Positions 17,306 through 24,963 of a DNA stretch of 39,536 bases are shown here, one piece after another. The stretch spans positions 1-39,536 of the forward strand of contig MVRV01000048.1 of NCBI GenBank assembly GCA_002068015.1, given 5' to 3'. Positions within the stretch are counted from its first letter, which is position 1. Every line of letters begins with the position of its first letter. A model generated the notes under the pieces. It made no database searches. It was not told the DNA's origin and worked only from the letters and a program-made list of their open reading frames with translations. A program made the translations under genes and the position numbers. The stretch is from Smithella sp. PtaU1.Bin162. Its GTDB lineage: Bacteria > Desulfobacterota > Syntrophia > Syntrophales > Smithellaceae.

Positions 17306-17860
17306 ATGAAACTGTTAATGCACATCTGCTGTGGTCCATGTACTATTTACCCTTTAAAAGAATTGAGAACTCAGGGGCATGAAGTTGCCGGTGTGTTTTA
17401 CAACCCCAATATCCATCCTTATCAGGAATACCAGAGACGCCTGCAAACTTTGAACGATTATGCCGCGCAGGCTTTTTTGAAAATATTTTATTCCGAAGAC
17501 TATCCGCTCGAAGAATTTCTGCGTCAAACGGCATTTAAGGGAGATGAACGTTGTGAATACTGCTTGCAGCAACGTCTGCAACATACGGCGGATATGGCGC
17601 TTACCGGCAAATATGACGGTTTTACGACCACGCTGCTTTACAGTAAATATCAAAAACATGATCGTATACGGGAACTTGGCGAACAGATAAGCCGGCAGTC
17701 GGGGATTCCGTTTTATTATCAGGATTTTCGCGTGGGCTGGGCCGAAGGTGTAAAAATTTCCCGGGAACTGGGTATGTACCGCCAGCAATACTGCGGCTGC
17801 ATTTACAGCGAAAAGGAACGTTTTTATAAGGAAAGCCGGTCCCGCAAAGAGTTGTTGTAG
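17306..17860 (+). CDS. queH: Epoxyqueuosine reductase QueH
   Basis: This 184-residue protein performs the last step of queuosine synthesis in tRNA, reducing epoxyqueuosine to queuosine. It is the non-orthologous alternative to QueG and does not need cobalamin. The cysteine pattern of the QueH (former DUF208) family is complete: HICCGPC (C8, C9, C12), CEYC (C83, C86) and CGC (C163, C165). The family knowledge is that C8/C9 with C83/C86 hold an iron-sulfur cluster and the CxC pair cycles as a disulfide. The FYNPNIHPYQEYQRR block is also typical. It follows ruvB by 46 bases and may be read from the same transcript. The downstream gene is convergent. Confidence 0.95.
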   Translation: MKLLMHICCGPCTIYPLKELRTQGHEVAGVFYNPNIHPYQEYQRRLQTLNDYAAQAFLKIFYSEDYPLEEFLRQTAFKGDERCEYCLQQRLQHTADMALTGKYDGFTTTLLYSKYQKHDRIRELGEQISRQSGIPFYYQDFRVGWAEGVKISRELGMYRQQYCGCIYSEKERFYKESRSRKELL

Positions 17861-17887
17861 AAACGTTTCGTGCAATGTCTCTGTGGA

Positions 17888-17952
17888 ACGGATAATTCCG
17901 TATAATTTCATCATTTGATATCCGGTACCGGAGGCTCAGGCTTGTGCTCCGG
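17888..17952. terminator. Stem-loops between convergent queH and the sigma-54 activator gene
   Basis: ACGGA-TAAT-TCCGT (17888-17901) is a short hairpin, and CCGGAG (17928-17933) pairs with CTCCGG (17947-17952). Neither has a long T tract, so they are weak, possibly two-way terminators judged by position between convergent genes. Confidence 0.4.
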
Positions 17953-17989
17953 AATATGTAATTCTTCAGTGATTTCCGGAAAGCTTTCC

Positions 17990-19750
17990 TTATCTATTTA
18001 AAGATTTTAATTTACGGTAAAATTTTGTTCGAGTCATGCCGAGAAGTTCCGCCGCTCTCGACTTGTTCCCGTCCGCCTGTTTGAGCGCATCGAGTATCCT
18101 TGATTGTTCGAAAACCTCATACTCTTTCAGGGCGGGCAGAGCCTGAATATCGGTTTCCTGAGCCTGATGGTCTTCCATTGCAGAACTGATGACGGAGCGG
18201 ACATCTTCTTCGCTGATACAGTTTACATCGGATTTTGTAACCAGCCTTTCCAGGACATTACGAAGTTCCCGCACGTTTCCCGGCCAGTTGTGCTTTCTTA
18301 ATTCCTGCAGAGCATGAACGGAAAGGTATTTGTTTAAGCCGTAGCGATTGTTGATGTTCCGGATGAAATAGTGACAAAGCGGTTCGATATCTTCCTGCCT
18401 TTCCCGGAGCGGTTTGATTTTTATCGGAACAACATTCAACCGATAAAAGAGATCCTCCCGAAAAGTTCCTTTTTTTACCATCGCCTGAAGATCCCTGTTG
18501 GTTGCCGCAATTATTCTGACATCCAGTTTTGTCGGTTTGGTGCATCCCACCCGGGTAATTTCGCCGGTTTCAATTGTCCGCAGAAGTTTTACCTGCATGG
18601 GATAGGGAATATCACCCACTTCATCAAGAAATAGAGTTCCTCCCTGGGCAACTTCAAAAAGTCCTATTTTCCCTTTGCGCAGAGAGCCGGTAAATGCCCC
18701 GCCCTTATATCCGAATAGTTCCGATTCCAGGAGATTATCCGGAATTGACGGGATGCTGACCGGAATGAAAATATTTTTCCGATGGCTGTTATTGTGAATG
18801 GTTTTGGCCAGCACTTCCTTGCCGACGCCCGATTCTCCGGTGATGAGCACGGTAAAATCAAGCGGGGCAACTCTTTTTATTACATCCAGCAGAGATTTCA
18901 TTTCGCGGCTTTCAAAAATAAAACCCTCATCAACCAGAAGAAGTTTGCGCAGGTGTTCCAGTTCCCGCAGATACAGATCGGATAAGCGATGTTGTCTTTC
19001 GAATTCAACCCGCAGATTGCTCAAAACCGAAATCGGTGTTGCCGTAACCACCACGAATTTGACTTTGCCGTCGCTGTCATGAACTACCCGGGAGCGGGAG
19101 AGAAGTTCCACACCGGTTCCCGTTTTGACGATTGCCGCTACTTCTTTGCCGGTCTCGACTGTTTCATAAACCACACTGCGGTCATATAAACCTTCGGCAA
19201 TGAGTTCCCTGGTTTCTTTACCGGTACAATGTTCAATGGTTGATCCGATCAGTTTACAGAAGGTGGGATTGGTGAGCACTATTCTGGCATGACGGTCCAG
19301 GACGATTACCCCGTCGGTAAGGCTGTCGAAGATATCCCGGAGATGACCAAAGGTGATTTCATCCAATTTATCTTCTGTTTTAAGATTGGTGAGAACTGAT
19401 ATCGGCGTCGATGTTACCACCACAAACTTGACATTACCGTCGCTGTCATAAACTATTCGCGATTGCGAAAGCAGTTCGACGCCGGTTCCGGTCCGGACGA
19501 TTGCCGCCACTTCTTTGCCGGTGTCCAGTGTTTCATAAACCACACTGCGGTCATAAAGACCCTCGGCTATGAGTTCTTTAGTTTCTTTACCAATGCAATT
19601 TTCAATAGTTGTGCCGATCAATTTGCAAAAGATGGGATTGGTCATGACTATCTTGGCATTCCGGTCCAATACGATTACGGCATCAGTTAGGTTGTCGAAG
19701 ATATCGTGCAAATGATCGACGGTAATTTTGGTTGATCTTGTTTCAGTCAT
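17990..19750 (-). CDS. Sigma-54-dependent activator with two tandem PAS domains
   Basis: The start is placed at ATG 19750 (MTETRSTKITV), with GAGGAG eight bases upstream, giving 586 residues. PAS 1 (about 11-124) and PAS 2 (about 136-247) are near-duplicates, sharing ELIAEGLYDRSVVYET and FVVVT-TPISVL. The AAA+ domain follows: Walker A GESGVGKE (305-312), Walker B GGTLFLDEVGD and R-finger region FREDLFYRLNVVPIKI. The sigma-54 contact loop reads GAFTGS (351-356) rather than GAFTGA, and the usual NCAAIP is VSIPSIP. A Fis-type helix-turn-helix ends the protein (AAELLGMTRTKFYRKLKSL). There is no receiver domain, so it should sense a small molecule through PAS. It is divergent from the SDR-TRAP operon, its likely target. 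Confidence 0.9.
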   Translation of the reverse strand: MTETRSTKITVDHLHDIFDNLTDAVIVLDRNAKIVMTNPIFCKLIGTTIENCIGKETKELIAEGLYDRSVVYETLDTGKEVAAIVRTGTGVELLSQSRIVYDSDGNVKFVVVTSTPISVLTNLKTEDKLDEITFGHLRDIFDSLTDGVIVLDRHARIVLTNPTFCKLIGSTIEHCTGKETRELIAEGLYDRSVVYETVETGKEVAAIVKTGTGVELLSRSRVVHDSDGKVKFVVVTATPISVLSNLRVEFERQHRLSDLYLRELEHLRKLLLVDEGFIFESREMKSLLDVIKRVAPLDFTVLITGESGVGKEVLAKTIHNNSHRKNIFIPVSIPSIPDNLLESELFGYKGGAFTGSLRKGKIGLFEVAQGGTLFLDEVGDIPYPMQVKLLRTIETGEITRVGCTKPTKLDVRIIAATNRDLQAMVKKGTFREDLFYRLNVVPIKIKPLRERQEDIEPLCHYFIRNINNRYGLNKYLSVHALQELRKHNWPGNVRELRNVLERLVTKSDVNCISEEDVRSVISSAMEDHQAQETDIQALPALKEYEVFEQSRILDALKQADGNKSRAAELLGMTRTKFYRKLKSLNR

Positions 19751-19764
19751 TTTCTTGGCTCCTC

Positions 19765-19783
19765 TGTATCGATATGTATCGCG
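19765..19783. promoter_or_regulatory. Candidate upstream activator site for the sigma-54 regulator
   Basis: TGTATCGATATGTATCGCG contains GTATCG twice, and CGATA-TG-TATCG is a small palindrome. Its centre is about 125 bases before the expected start of the SDR transcript, a normal enhancer distance for sigma-54 promoters. Binding is inferred only. Confidence 0.35.
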
Positions 19784-19855
19784 TCGGACGAACAAATACA
19801 ATACAAAATATTACACTATCGGAATTTGCTTATAAATAAATAAATAATATCAATG

Positions 19856-19870
19856 TATTACGAAGTAATA
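19856..19870. promoter_or_regulatory. Perfect inverted repeat next to the sigma-54 promoter
   Basis: TATTAC-GAA-GTAATA is a perfect palindrome ending six bases before the promoter core. TATTAC also occurs at 19809-19814. It is too close to the -24 element to be a normal enhancer, so it may serve another regulator, such as a repressor or IHF-like factor. Confidence 0.35.
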
Positions 19871-19875
19871 TTTTT

Positions 19876-19892
19876 CGGCACGGTCATTGCAC
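19876..19892 (+). promoter_or_regulatory. Sigma-54 (-24/-12) promoter for the SDR-VOC-TRAP operon
   Basis: CGGCACGGTCATTGCAC has the obligatory GG (19877-19878) and GC (19889-19890) with exactly ten bases between, and follows the consensus TGGCACG-N4-TTGCW at all but the first base. It lies about 50 bases before ATG 19939, and a sigma-54 activator gene is adjacent. Confidence 0.85.
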
Positions 19893-19938
19893 AATACATA
19901 CTTAAAAAAACAGATCCTAAAAACAGGAGGTAAAGAAA

Positions 19939-20739
19939 ATGGGGGATCGATTAAAAGGTAAAGTCGCAATTGTAACGGGCGCCGGTTCTGTTGGCCCGGG
20001 GTGGGGTAACGGAAAAGCTACCGCTGTTTTATTTGCCCGCGAGGGAGCAAAGGTTTTTGCTGTTGATATGAACTTGACTGCGGCCCAGGAAACCAAATCC
20101 ATCATTGACAAAGAGGGAGGCTTGTGCGCCGTTCACCAGACAAACGTAACCAACGCCGCCGAAGTCCGGGAAATGGTTGAAAAGTGTATCCGGACTTTCG
20201 ACAGAGTCGACATATTGCACAACAATGTGGGAATTGTCGAAGTCGGTGGTCCTGTTGAAATTACCGAAGAAAATTGGGATAAGATGATGGCGGTAAACAT
20301 CAAGAGCATGTTTTTGACCTGCAAGTACTGCCTGCCCTATATGGAAAAGCAGGGCGCCGGGTCAATTGTCAATATTTCTTCCATCGGATCAATACGGTAT
20401 ATCGGATATCCCAGTGTTTCTTATTGTGCCACCAAGGGAGCCGTCAATCAGCTGACTCAGAATGTGGCCATTCAATATGCGGCCAAGGGAATCCGTGCCA
20501 ATTCGGTTCTGCCGGGTTTGATGAATACTCCGATGATTCAAGCGCCGTTGAAGAAAACCTATGCCGAGGGAGATATAGAAAAGATGATTGAAATCCGCAA
20601 TCAGCAATGTCCGACGAAAAAAATGGGCGATGCCTGGGATGTTGCCTATGCCTCATTATTTCTCGCTTCGGATGAAGCCCGGTACATTACCGGAATCCAA
20701 CTGGTAGTCGATGGAGGAATTACCTGTAAATTTTCTTAA
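19939..20739 (+). CDS. Short-chain dehydrogenase/reductase (SDR)
   Basis: This 266-residue classical SDR oxidises an alcohol or reduces a ketone with NAD(P). The cofactor loop is TGAGSVGPGWGNG (13-25), longer than the common TGxxxGIG and seen in a subset of catabolic SDRs. The NNAG element is NNVG (95-98), and the active site is Ser147/148 with YCATK (Y162, K166). VDGGITC ends the Rossmann fold. An acidic residue after strand 2 (AVDMN) suggests NAD rather than NADP. AGGAGG lies eight bases before the ATG. It is the first gene after the sigma-54 promoter and is likely to act on the substrate brought in by the TRAP transporter encoded downstream. The substrate is not readable from sequence. Confidence 0.9.
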   Translation: MGDRLKGKVAIVTGAGSVGPGWGNGKATAVLFAREGAKVFAVDMNLTAAQETKSIIDKEGGLCAVHQTNVTNAAEVREMVEKCIRTFDRVDILHNNVGIVEVGGPVEITEENWDKMMAVNIKSMFLTCKYCLPYMEKQGAGSIVNISSIGSIRYIGYPSVSYCATKGAVNQLTQNVAIQYAAKGIRANSVLPGLMNTPMIQAPLKKTYAEGDIEKMIEIRNQQCPTKKMGDAWDVAYASLFLASDEARYITGIQLVVDGGITCKFS

Positions 20740-20783
20740 AGACGGTGCTGCTGCAATAGAAGAAAATAAAGGATGTATACTTT

Positions 20784-21245
20784 ATGGTTAAAGCAATCGA
20801 ACACATCGGCATAGTTGTTAAGAATATGGACAACAGTATAGAGAAATATACGAAACTTCTGGGACTTGTTGTGGATAAGATCGAAGAGGTTGATGTACAG
20901 GGTGCCATTACTCGCGTTGCCTTTATGCCTCTGGGATCGATAGACATCGAATTACTCTTCACGACAGCTGAGACCGGATTGCTTGCGGACTTCTTTAAAA
21001 CACGCGGTGAAGGTATTCATCATATTGCTTTTGAAGTAGAGAATATCGAGAAAATGTTTGAAGAGCTGCAGCTGCAAGGGGTGAAATTTATGTGGAACAA
21101 AATCATTGATGGTTCAAGAGGCACCCGCTGCGCATTTTTTGAGGCTGAAGAAATGAATGGCGTATATATTGAGTTGGTACAAAAAAAATTCAACAGCACA
21201 GATGAAAAGATTGCTTTGAACGAAGCAACAATGAAAAATAACTGA
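20784..21245 (+). CDS. VOC-superfamily protein, methylmalonyl-CoA-epimerase-like
   Basis: This 153-residue protein has two beta-alpha-beta-beta-beta modules. The metal ligands of the epimerase/glyoxalase type are in place: H7 (IEHIGI), E56 (DIELL), H80 (GIHHIAFEV) and E130 (GVYIELVQ). The HHIAFEVENIEKMFEELQ stretch is close to methylmalonyl-CoA epimerase. It would epimerise an acyl-CoA or isomerise or cleave a similar compound. It lies 44 bases after the SDR gene in the sigma-54 operon. The C-terminal 20 residues are polar and beyond the core fold. True methylmalonyl-CoA epimerase is possible, but the operon context of SDR plus TRAP suggests a dedicated catabolic role. Confidence 0.8.
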   Translation: MVKAIEHIGIVVKNMDNSIEKYTKLLGLVVDKIEEVDVQGAITRVAFMPLGSIDIELLFTTAETGLLADFFKTRGEGIHHIAFEVENIEKMFEELQLQGVKFMWNKIIDGSRGTRCAFFEAEEMNGVYIELVQKKFNSTDEKIALNEATMKNN

Positions 21246-21303
21246 AAAACATTGCTTCCGTCGAGGCTGGAAGTTGTTCGCATTTTTACGGTGCAGGGTT
21301 TGA

Positions 21304-21345
21304 TATATACGCTTTTATGATCGTCTTCCGATGAATGCGTATATA
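21304..21345 (+). other. Stem-loop in the vocX-dctP gap
   Basis: TATATACGC (21304-21312) pairs perfectly with GCGTATATA (21337-21345). Within the loop ATCG pairs with CGAT around TCTTC. It lies about 130 bases before dctP and may be a leader structure, an operator or a processing site. Confidence 0.45.
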
Positions 21346-21475
21346 AAATATAGTTGCTGGAGGGGGAAAACAGTTCGTAAATCTGCAGAATGAAGATTTA
21401 AGAGTTCTGCTTTCCCTGGAAGGTACGCAAACAAAGATAATGGAATACTATTTTACAAAAAAGGAGATGCAAAAC

Positions 21476-22597
21476 ATGAAAAAGAAAAAAATGTATTGGG
21501 GAATGTTAGCTCTTATTCTGGTCAGTTTTTTCATCGTGCAGGTTGCGCCGGCTAATGCCGCCGATAAAATCGAACTGAAAATGAGTTCCGTCTGGTCCTC
21601 AGGGATTCAATTGATTGAATGCGACCGGAACTTTGTAAAACTTGTTAATGCCATGGGCGGCGATAATTTCAAAATTAAGTTTTTTGACGGCGGAACGATG
21701 GTACCGTCCTTTGAACTCTTTGACGCCGTTGCCAGAGGAACACTTGATATGGGCGGTGACTGGGGCGGATACTGGCCGGGAAAAGATGAGGCGTTCAATG
21801 TCATCGGTTCACAGCCGATGGGATTGTCCATCAATGATTATATGCTCTGGATATATCAGGGCGGAGGTTTTGATCTTATTCAGGAAGCCTATGCAAAACA
21901 TGGTATTGTGGCACTGCCTTTCGGCGGTCACGGATCGGAATCGGGTATCCGGGGCAATAAACCGATCAATTCGCTGAAGGACCTCAAAGGGATGAAGATC
22001 AGAATGGGCGGAAAGTTGCAGGGTAAAATTCTGAAGGATTTTGGTGCAGTACAGGTCAATCTGGCCGGATCGGAAGTATATCAGGCTCTGGAAAAAGGCG
22101 TAATTGATGCATGTGAGTATAATATACCGACGGTTGATTCCTTAATGGGTCTTCAGGAAATAACCAAATACTGGGCTTCCCCGGCCTGGCACGCTCCGGC
22201 CGCCATTTTCAGTGTTCTCATCAATAAGAATGTGTGGGATACGAAGTTAACGCCCGCTCAGAGGGAAATGTTGAAGACCGCCGCGATGGCTAATTTTCTT
22301 TGGTCATTTACCTTCTTCGAATACAACGACATAGCCGGCACAAAGAAGTTTTTGGATAAAAAGATAAAAATTACCAAACTCGGCGATAAGGATCTGGAGG
22401 CGATACAGCAATCGATCTATAAACATACCTTGGAAGCCTGTAAGACAAATCCTTTGTTTGCCAAAATCGCCTACTCCCAATATAAATTTCTCCAGGATTT
22501 TGCTCAATGGCGTTCGATTGCCAGTCCTTTTTCTCATGGCCGGAATGTAACACTGCCCGACATGAATGCAATTAAGGCGGCAGCAGGTGTAAAATAA
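21476..22597 (+). CDS. dctP: TRAP transporter substrate-binding protein, DctP family
   Basis: The start ATG 21476 (MKKKKMYWG) has AAGGAGAT directly before it and gives a clean signal peptide cut after PANA (28). An ATG 36 bases upstream would spoil the signal. The 373-residue protein has the DctP fold. LKDLKGMKIRMGG carries the conserved arginine that binds a carboxylate, and DACEYNIP contains the second ligand-side region. The SGIRGNKPINSLKDLKG block is typical of the TakP-like / mannitol-chloroaromatic subgroup, so the ligand is probably an organic acid, perhaps held with a metal ion. It works in the periplasm and hands the ligand to DctQM. A strong stem-loop lies downstream, before dctQ. 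Confidence 0.92.
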   Translation: MKKKKMYWGMLALILVSFFIVQVAPANAADKIELKMSSVWSSGIQLIECDRNFVKLVNAMGGDNFKIKFFDGGTMVPSFELFDAVARGTLDMGGDWGGYWPGKDEAFNVIGSQPMGLSINDYMLWIYQGGGFDLIQEAYAKHGIVALPFGGHGSESGIRGNKPINSLKDLKGMKIRMGGKLQGKILKDFGAVQVNLAGSEVYQALEKGVIDACEYNIPTVDSLMGLQEITKYWASPAWHAPAAIFSVLINKNVWDTKLTPAQREMLKTAAMANFLWSFTFFEYNDIAGTKKFLDKKIKITKLGDKDLEAIQQSIYKHTLEACKTNPLFAKIAYSQYKFLQDFAQWRSIASPFSHGRNVTLPDMNAIKAAAGVK

Positions 22598-22619
22598 AAA
22601 TACGTACCGATAATAAAAA

Positions 22620-22654
22620 CCCGGGAAGGATCGAGAAGATCGATCCCTCCCGGG
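22620..22654 (+). other. Large intercistronic stem-loop between dctP and dctQ
   Basis: The left arm 22620-22634 and right arm 22640-22654 form 15 positions with a single mismatch (A27-C47) around the loop GAAGA. Both arms are GC-rich, with CCCGGG at the base. No T run follows, so it is not a normal intrinsic terminator. Position suggests mRNA protection or partial termination that makes binding protein in excess over the membrane parts. Confidence 0.8.
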
Positions 22655-22856
22655 AAGGTAATCCGCCGGAATTTTGAAAAATCGAATATCTTGTATGTTA
22701 TGTGCAGTCGGGAAAGGTTAAAATTCCTTGTTGGTTTGGTAACTAAACGAGTAATAATGTTTGGGTAAAAAATTCTCTGCTTTAATTTTTATGTTTTATT
22801 GGTGCAGTAATATCGATAGCGGCTGTGATTGACTTTTTCAAAAAGGAGCATGTGGA

Positions 22857-23360
22857 ATGAAGATTGTAAAATTTATAGACGTTTTAAATGAGTGGGTGGG
22901 AAGAATTTTCAGCTGGGGGATAATTGTTCTTACACTGCTTGCTGTCTTGGAGGTTATCAGAAGGTATATTTTTAATGCCCCGAGCATCTGGGGATTTGAG
23001 GTAACAACTCAAATATTCGGTTTATATTTCATGATTATTGCCGGATATGGTTTGCTTTACGGTTCTCATGTGTCCATTGATGTGTTTACATATTATATAT
23101 CAGACAAGAAAAAAGCGATCGTGGACATTATTGCCTATTTTATTTTCTTTTTTCCCTTTACGCTCATTTGTCTTTGGGAAGGCTATCTTTTTGCCGCCAA
23201 AGCCTGGGCAATAAAGGAAACAAGCATGAGCGTCTGGGGTGGCCCTGTTTTTCCAATAAAAACAGTGATTTTTGTTTCTTTTATTCTACTGTTTTTGCAG
23301 GGTGTGTCGCAAGTCATCAAAAAAATAGCTTTTCTGAGGGGAGGTAAAACATCATGTTAG
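22857..23360 (+). CDS. dctQ: TRAP transporter small membrane subunit DctQ
   Basis: This 167-residue integral membrane protein has four hydrophobic helices, at about 16-36, 50-70, 88-110 and 133-155. The NxxxRYxFNAPSIWGFEVT segment (EVIRRYIFNAPSIWG) is characteristic of DctQ. It partners DctM in sodium-driven uptake. AAAAGGAG precedes the ATG. It follows dctP after a 259-base gap that holds a large stem-loop. Its stop lies seven bases inside dctM, so Q and M are coupled. Confidence 0.9.
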   Translation: MKIVKFIDVLNEWVGRIFSWGIIVLTLLAVLEVIRRYIFNAPSIWGFEVTTQIFGLYFMIIAGYGLLYGSHVSIDVFTYYISDKKKAIVDIIAYFIFFFPFTLICLWEGYLFAAKAWAIKETSMSVWGGPVFPIKTVIFVSFILLFLQGVSQVIKKIAFLRGGKTSC

Positions 23361-24688
23361 GATTATCACCGGAGTGGTTGGTTATACTGATGTTTGCCGG
23401 TCTCTTTATCGGTCTTTTTTCCGGGCATCCGCTGGCCTTTGTTCTGGGCGGATTAGCCGTCATATTCGGGTTGATTGGCAGCTGGGGTCCGAGTATATAT
23501 TCACTTTTTGCCAATAGAATTTTCGGGACGATGGACAACTATGTTCTTCTGGCCATACCTCTTTTTATTTTTATGGCACAGTTTCTGGACCAGTCCGGAG
23601 TTACGGAATCTCTCTTTGAAGCTCTGCGTTACATGCTGGGTCCGCTGCGGGGCGGTATCGGCATCTCTGTGATCATGGTCAGCACCGTTTTTGCCGCCTG
23701 TACGGGAGTAATCGGGGCGTCGGTTGTCACCATGGGTCTTCTGGCTCTTCCGATGATGCTCAAATACGGCTACGATAAACAAATGACCTGTGGAGCCATC
23801 TGTTCCGGGGGAACTTTGGGAATTTTGATTCCGCCCAGTATCATGTTGGTGGTTATGGCAAGCGAAGCCACTATGTCCGTGGGGCAGATTTTTGCCGGTG
23901 CCGTGATCCCCGGTCTTATTTTGGCTGCTCTTTACACGGGATATATTGCCATCCGCTGTTTTGTTAATCCCCAGATGGGGCCGCCCATTAGCCCGGAAGA
24001 ACTGGCCAAGGTTACCAAAAAGCAAATTGGCATGATGGTTTTGAAGTCACTCGTTCCTCCCGTAATTTTAATTCTGGGGGTTTTGGGAACCTTATTTGCC
24101 GGAATTGCCACACCGACCGAGGCCTCCGGCGGCGGGGCATTTCTTGCTTTCCTGATGGTGGTGGCATATGGAAAATTCTCCTGGAAGAATTTGCAGGAGG
24201 CAATCGTTAAAACGGCCAGAACATCCACGATGGTTCTCATCGTGCTGGTGGGGGCAACCTGCTTTACCGGGGTATTCCTAGGCAACGGCGGCGGTGATGT
24301 CGTTACCCGTTTTGTTTTGGGACTGGGGTTCGGTAAATGGGGTACTTATGCCGTTATGATGATAATCATATTCATCTTGGGGATGTTTATCGATTGGCTC
24401 GGCATTGTGCTGATCTGTTTTCCTTTGTTTCTCCCCATTGCCACTCAACTTGGTTTTGATAAGTTGTGGTTTGTGATAATTATTGCCGTAAATCTTCAGG
24501 CTTCCTTTTTAACACCTCCTTTCGGTTATGCTTTATTCTATCTGAGGGGTATTGCCGTAAAAGGGGTGGAGACTATTGATATTTACAAGGGGATTATCCC
24601 CTATGTTATCCTGATGGTGATTGGTCTCCTTATTTGTACGATATTTCCCCAAACGATCACGTGGCTGCCGACTCTGGTAGTAAAGTAG
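23354..24688 (+). CDS. dctM: TRAP transporter large membrane subunit DctM
   Basis: This 444-residue protein has about twelve membrane helices. Recognisable DctM blocks are PLFIFMAQFLDQSG, the glycine-rich VFAACTGVIGASVVTMGLLALP, GTLGILIPPSIMLVV, FAGIATPTEASGGGAFLAF and FIDWLGIVLICFPLFLPI. These form the two helix-break substrate and sodium sites. It is the transport channel of the TRAP system. GAGGGGAGG within dctQ precedes its ATG. A stem-loop (24716-24755) lies 28 bases after its stop, closing the operon. Confidence 0.95.
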   Translation: MLGLSPEWLVILMFAGLFIGLFSGHPLAFVLGGLAVIFGLIGSWGPSIYSLFANRIFGTMDNYVLLAIPLFIFMAQFLDQSGVTESLFEALRYMLGPLRGGIGISVIMVSTVFAACTGVIGASVVTMGLLALPMMLKYGYDKQMTCGAICSGGTLGILIPPSIMLVVMASEATMSVGQIFAGAVIPGLILAALYTGYIAIRCFVNPQMGPPISPEELAKVTKKQIGMMVLKSLVPPVILILGVLGTLFAGIATPTEASGGGAFLAFLMVVAYGKFSWKNLQEAIVKTARTSTMVLIVLVGATCFTGVFLGNGGGDVVTRFVLGLGFGKWGTYAVMMIIIFILGMFIDWLGIVLICFPLFLPIATQLGFDKLWFVIIIAVNLQASFLTPPFGYALFYLRGIAVKGVETIDIYKGIIPYVILMVIGLLICTIFPQTITWLPTLVVK

Positions 24689-24715
24689 ATTAATGTGTCT
24701 CCTTATCTTTTGTTT

Positions 24716-24755
24716 CAGGTCGCCGTGGAGGTTGATATTCCTGCACGGTGACCTG
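24716..24755 (+). terminator. Stem-loop after dctM
   Basis: CAGGTCGCCGTG (24716-24727) pairs with CACGGTGACCTG (24744-24755), 12 pairs including one G-U, with a 16-base loop. No T run follows, so it may be a Rho-helped or processed end of the TRAP transcript. Confidence 0.55.
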
Positions 24756-24963
24756 AACAGTAAGCACTAAACCCCTTTTGAATATTTCTTGCCAAACCGG
24801 ATGTGGCATTTATGCCACAGCTATTTCCCGTTGTCGCTAAAAAATAAAAGACAAAATATAATTAATTTAGTTATTTTAAAGATTTATATTTTATAAAAAA
24901 AGATAATTTTATGGTATGGATATTGCGTAAAATATATTAAAATTATTTGAATTAATTAAAATT

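Noticed and set aside
19856..19870. TATTAC-GAA-GTAATA as the enhancer of the sigma-54 activator
   Set aside because: It lies only six bases upstream of the promoter core, too close for looping; the site at 19765-19783 fits better.
22620..22654. Intrinsic terminator after dctP
   Set aside because: The stem is strong but no T run follows, and dctQM belong to the same transporter.
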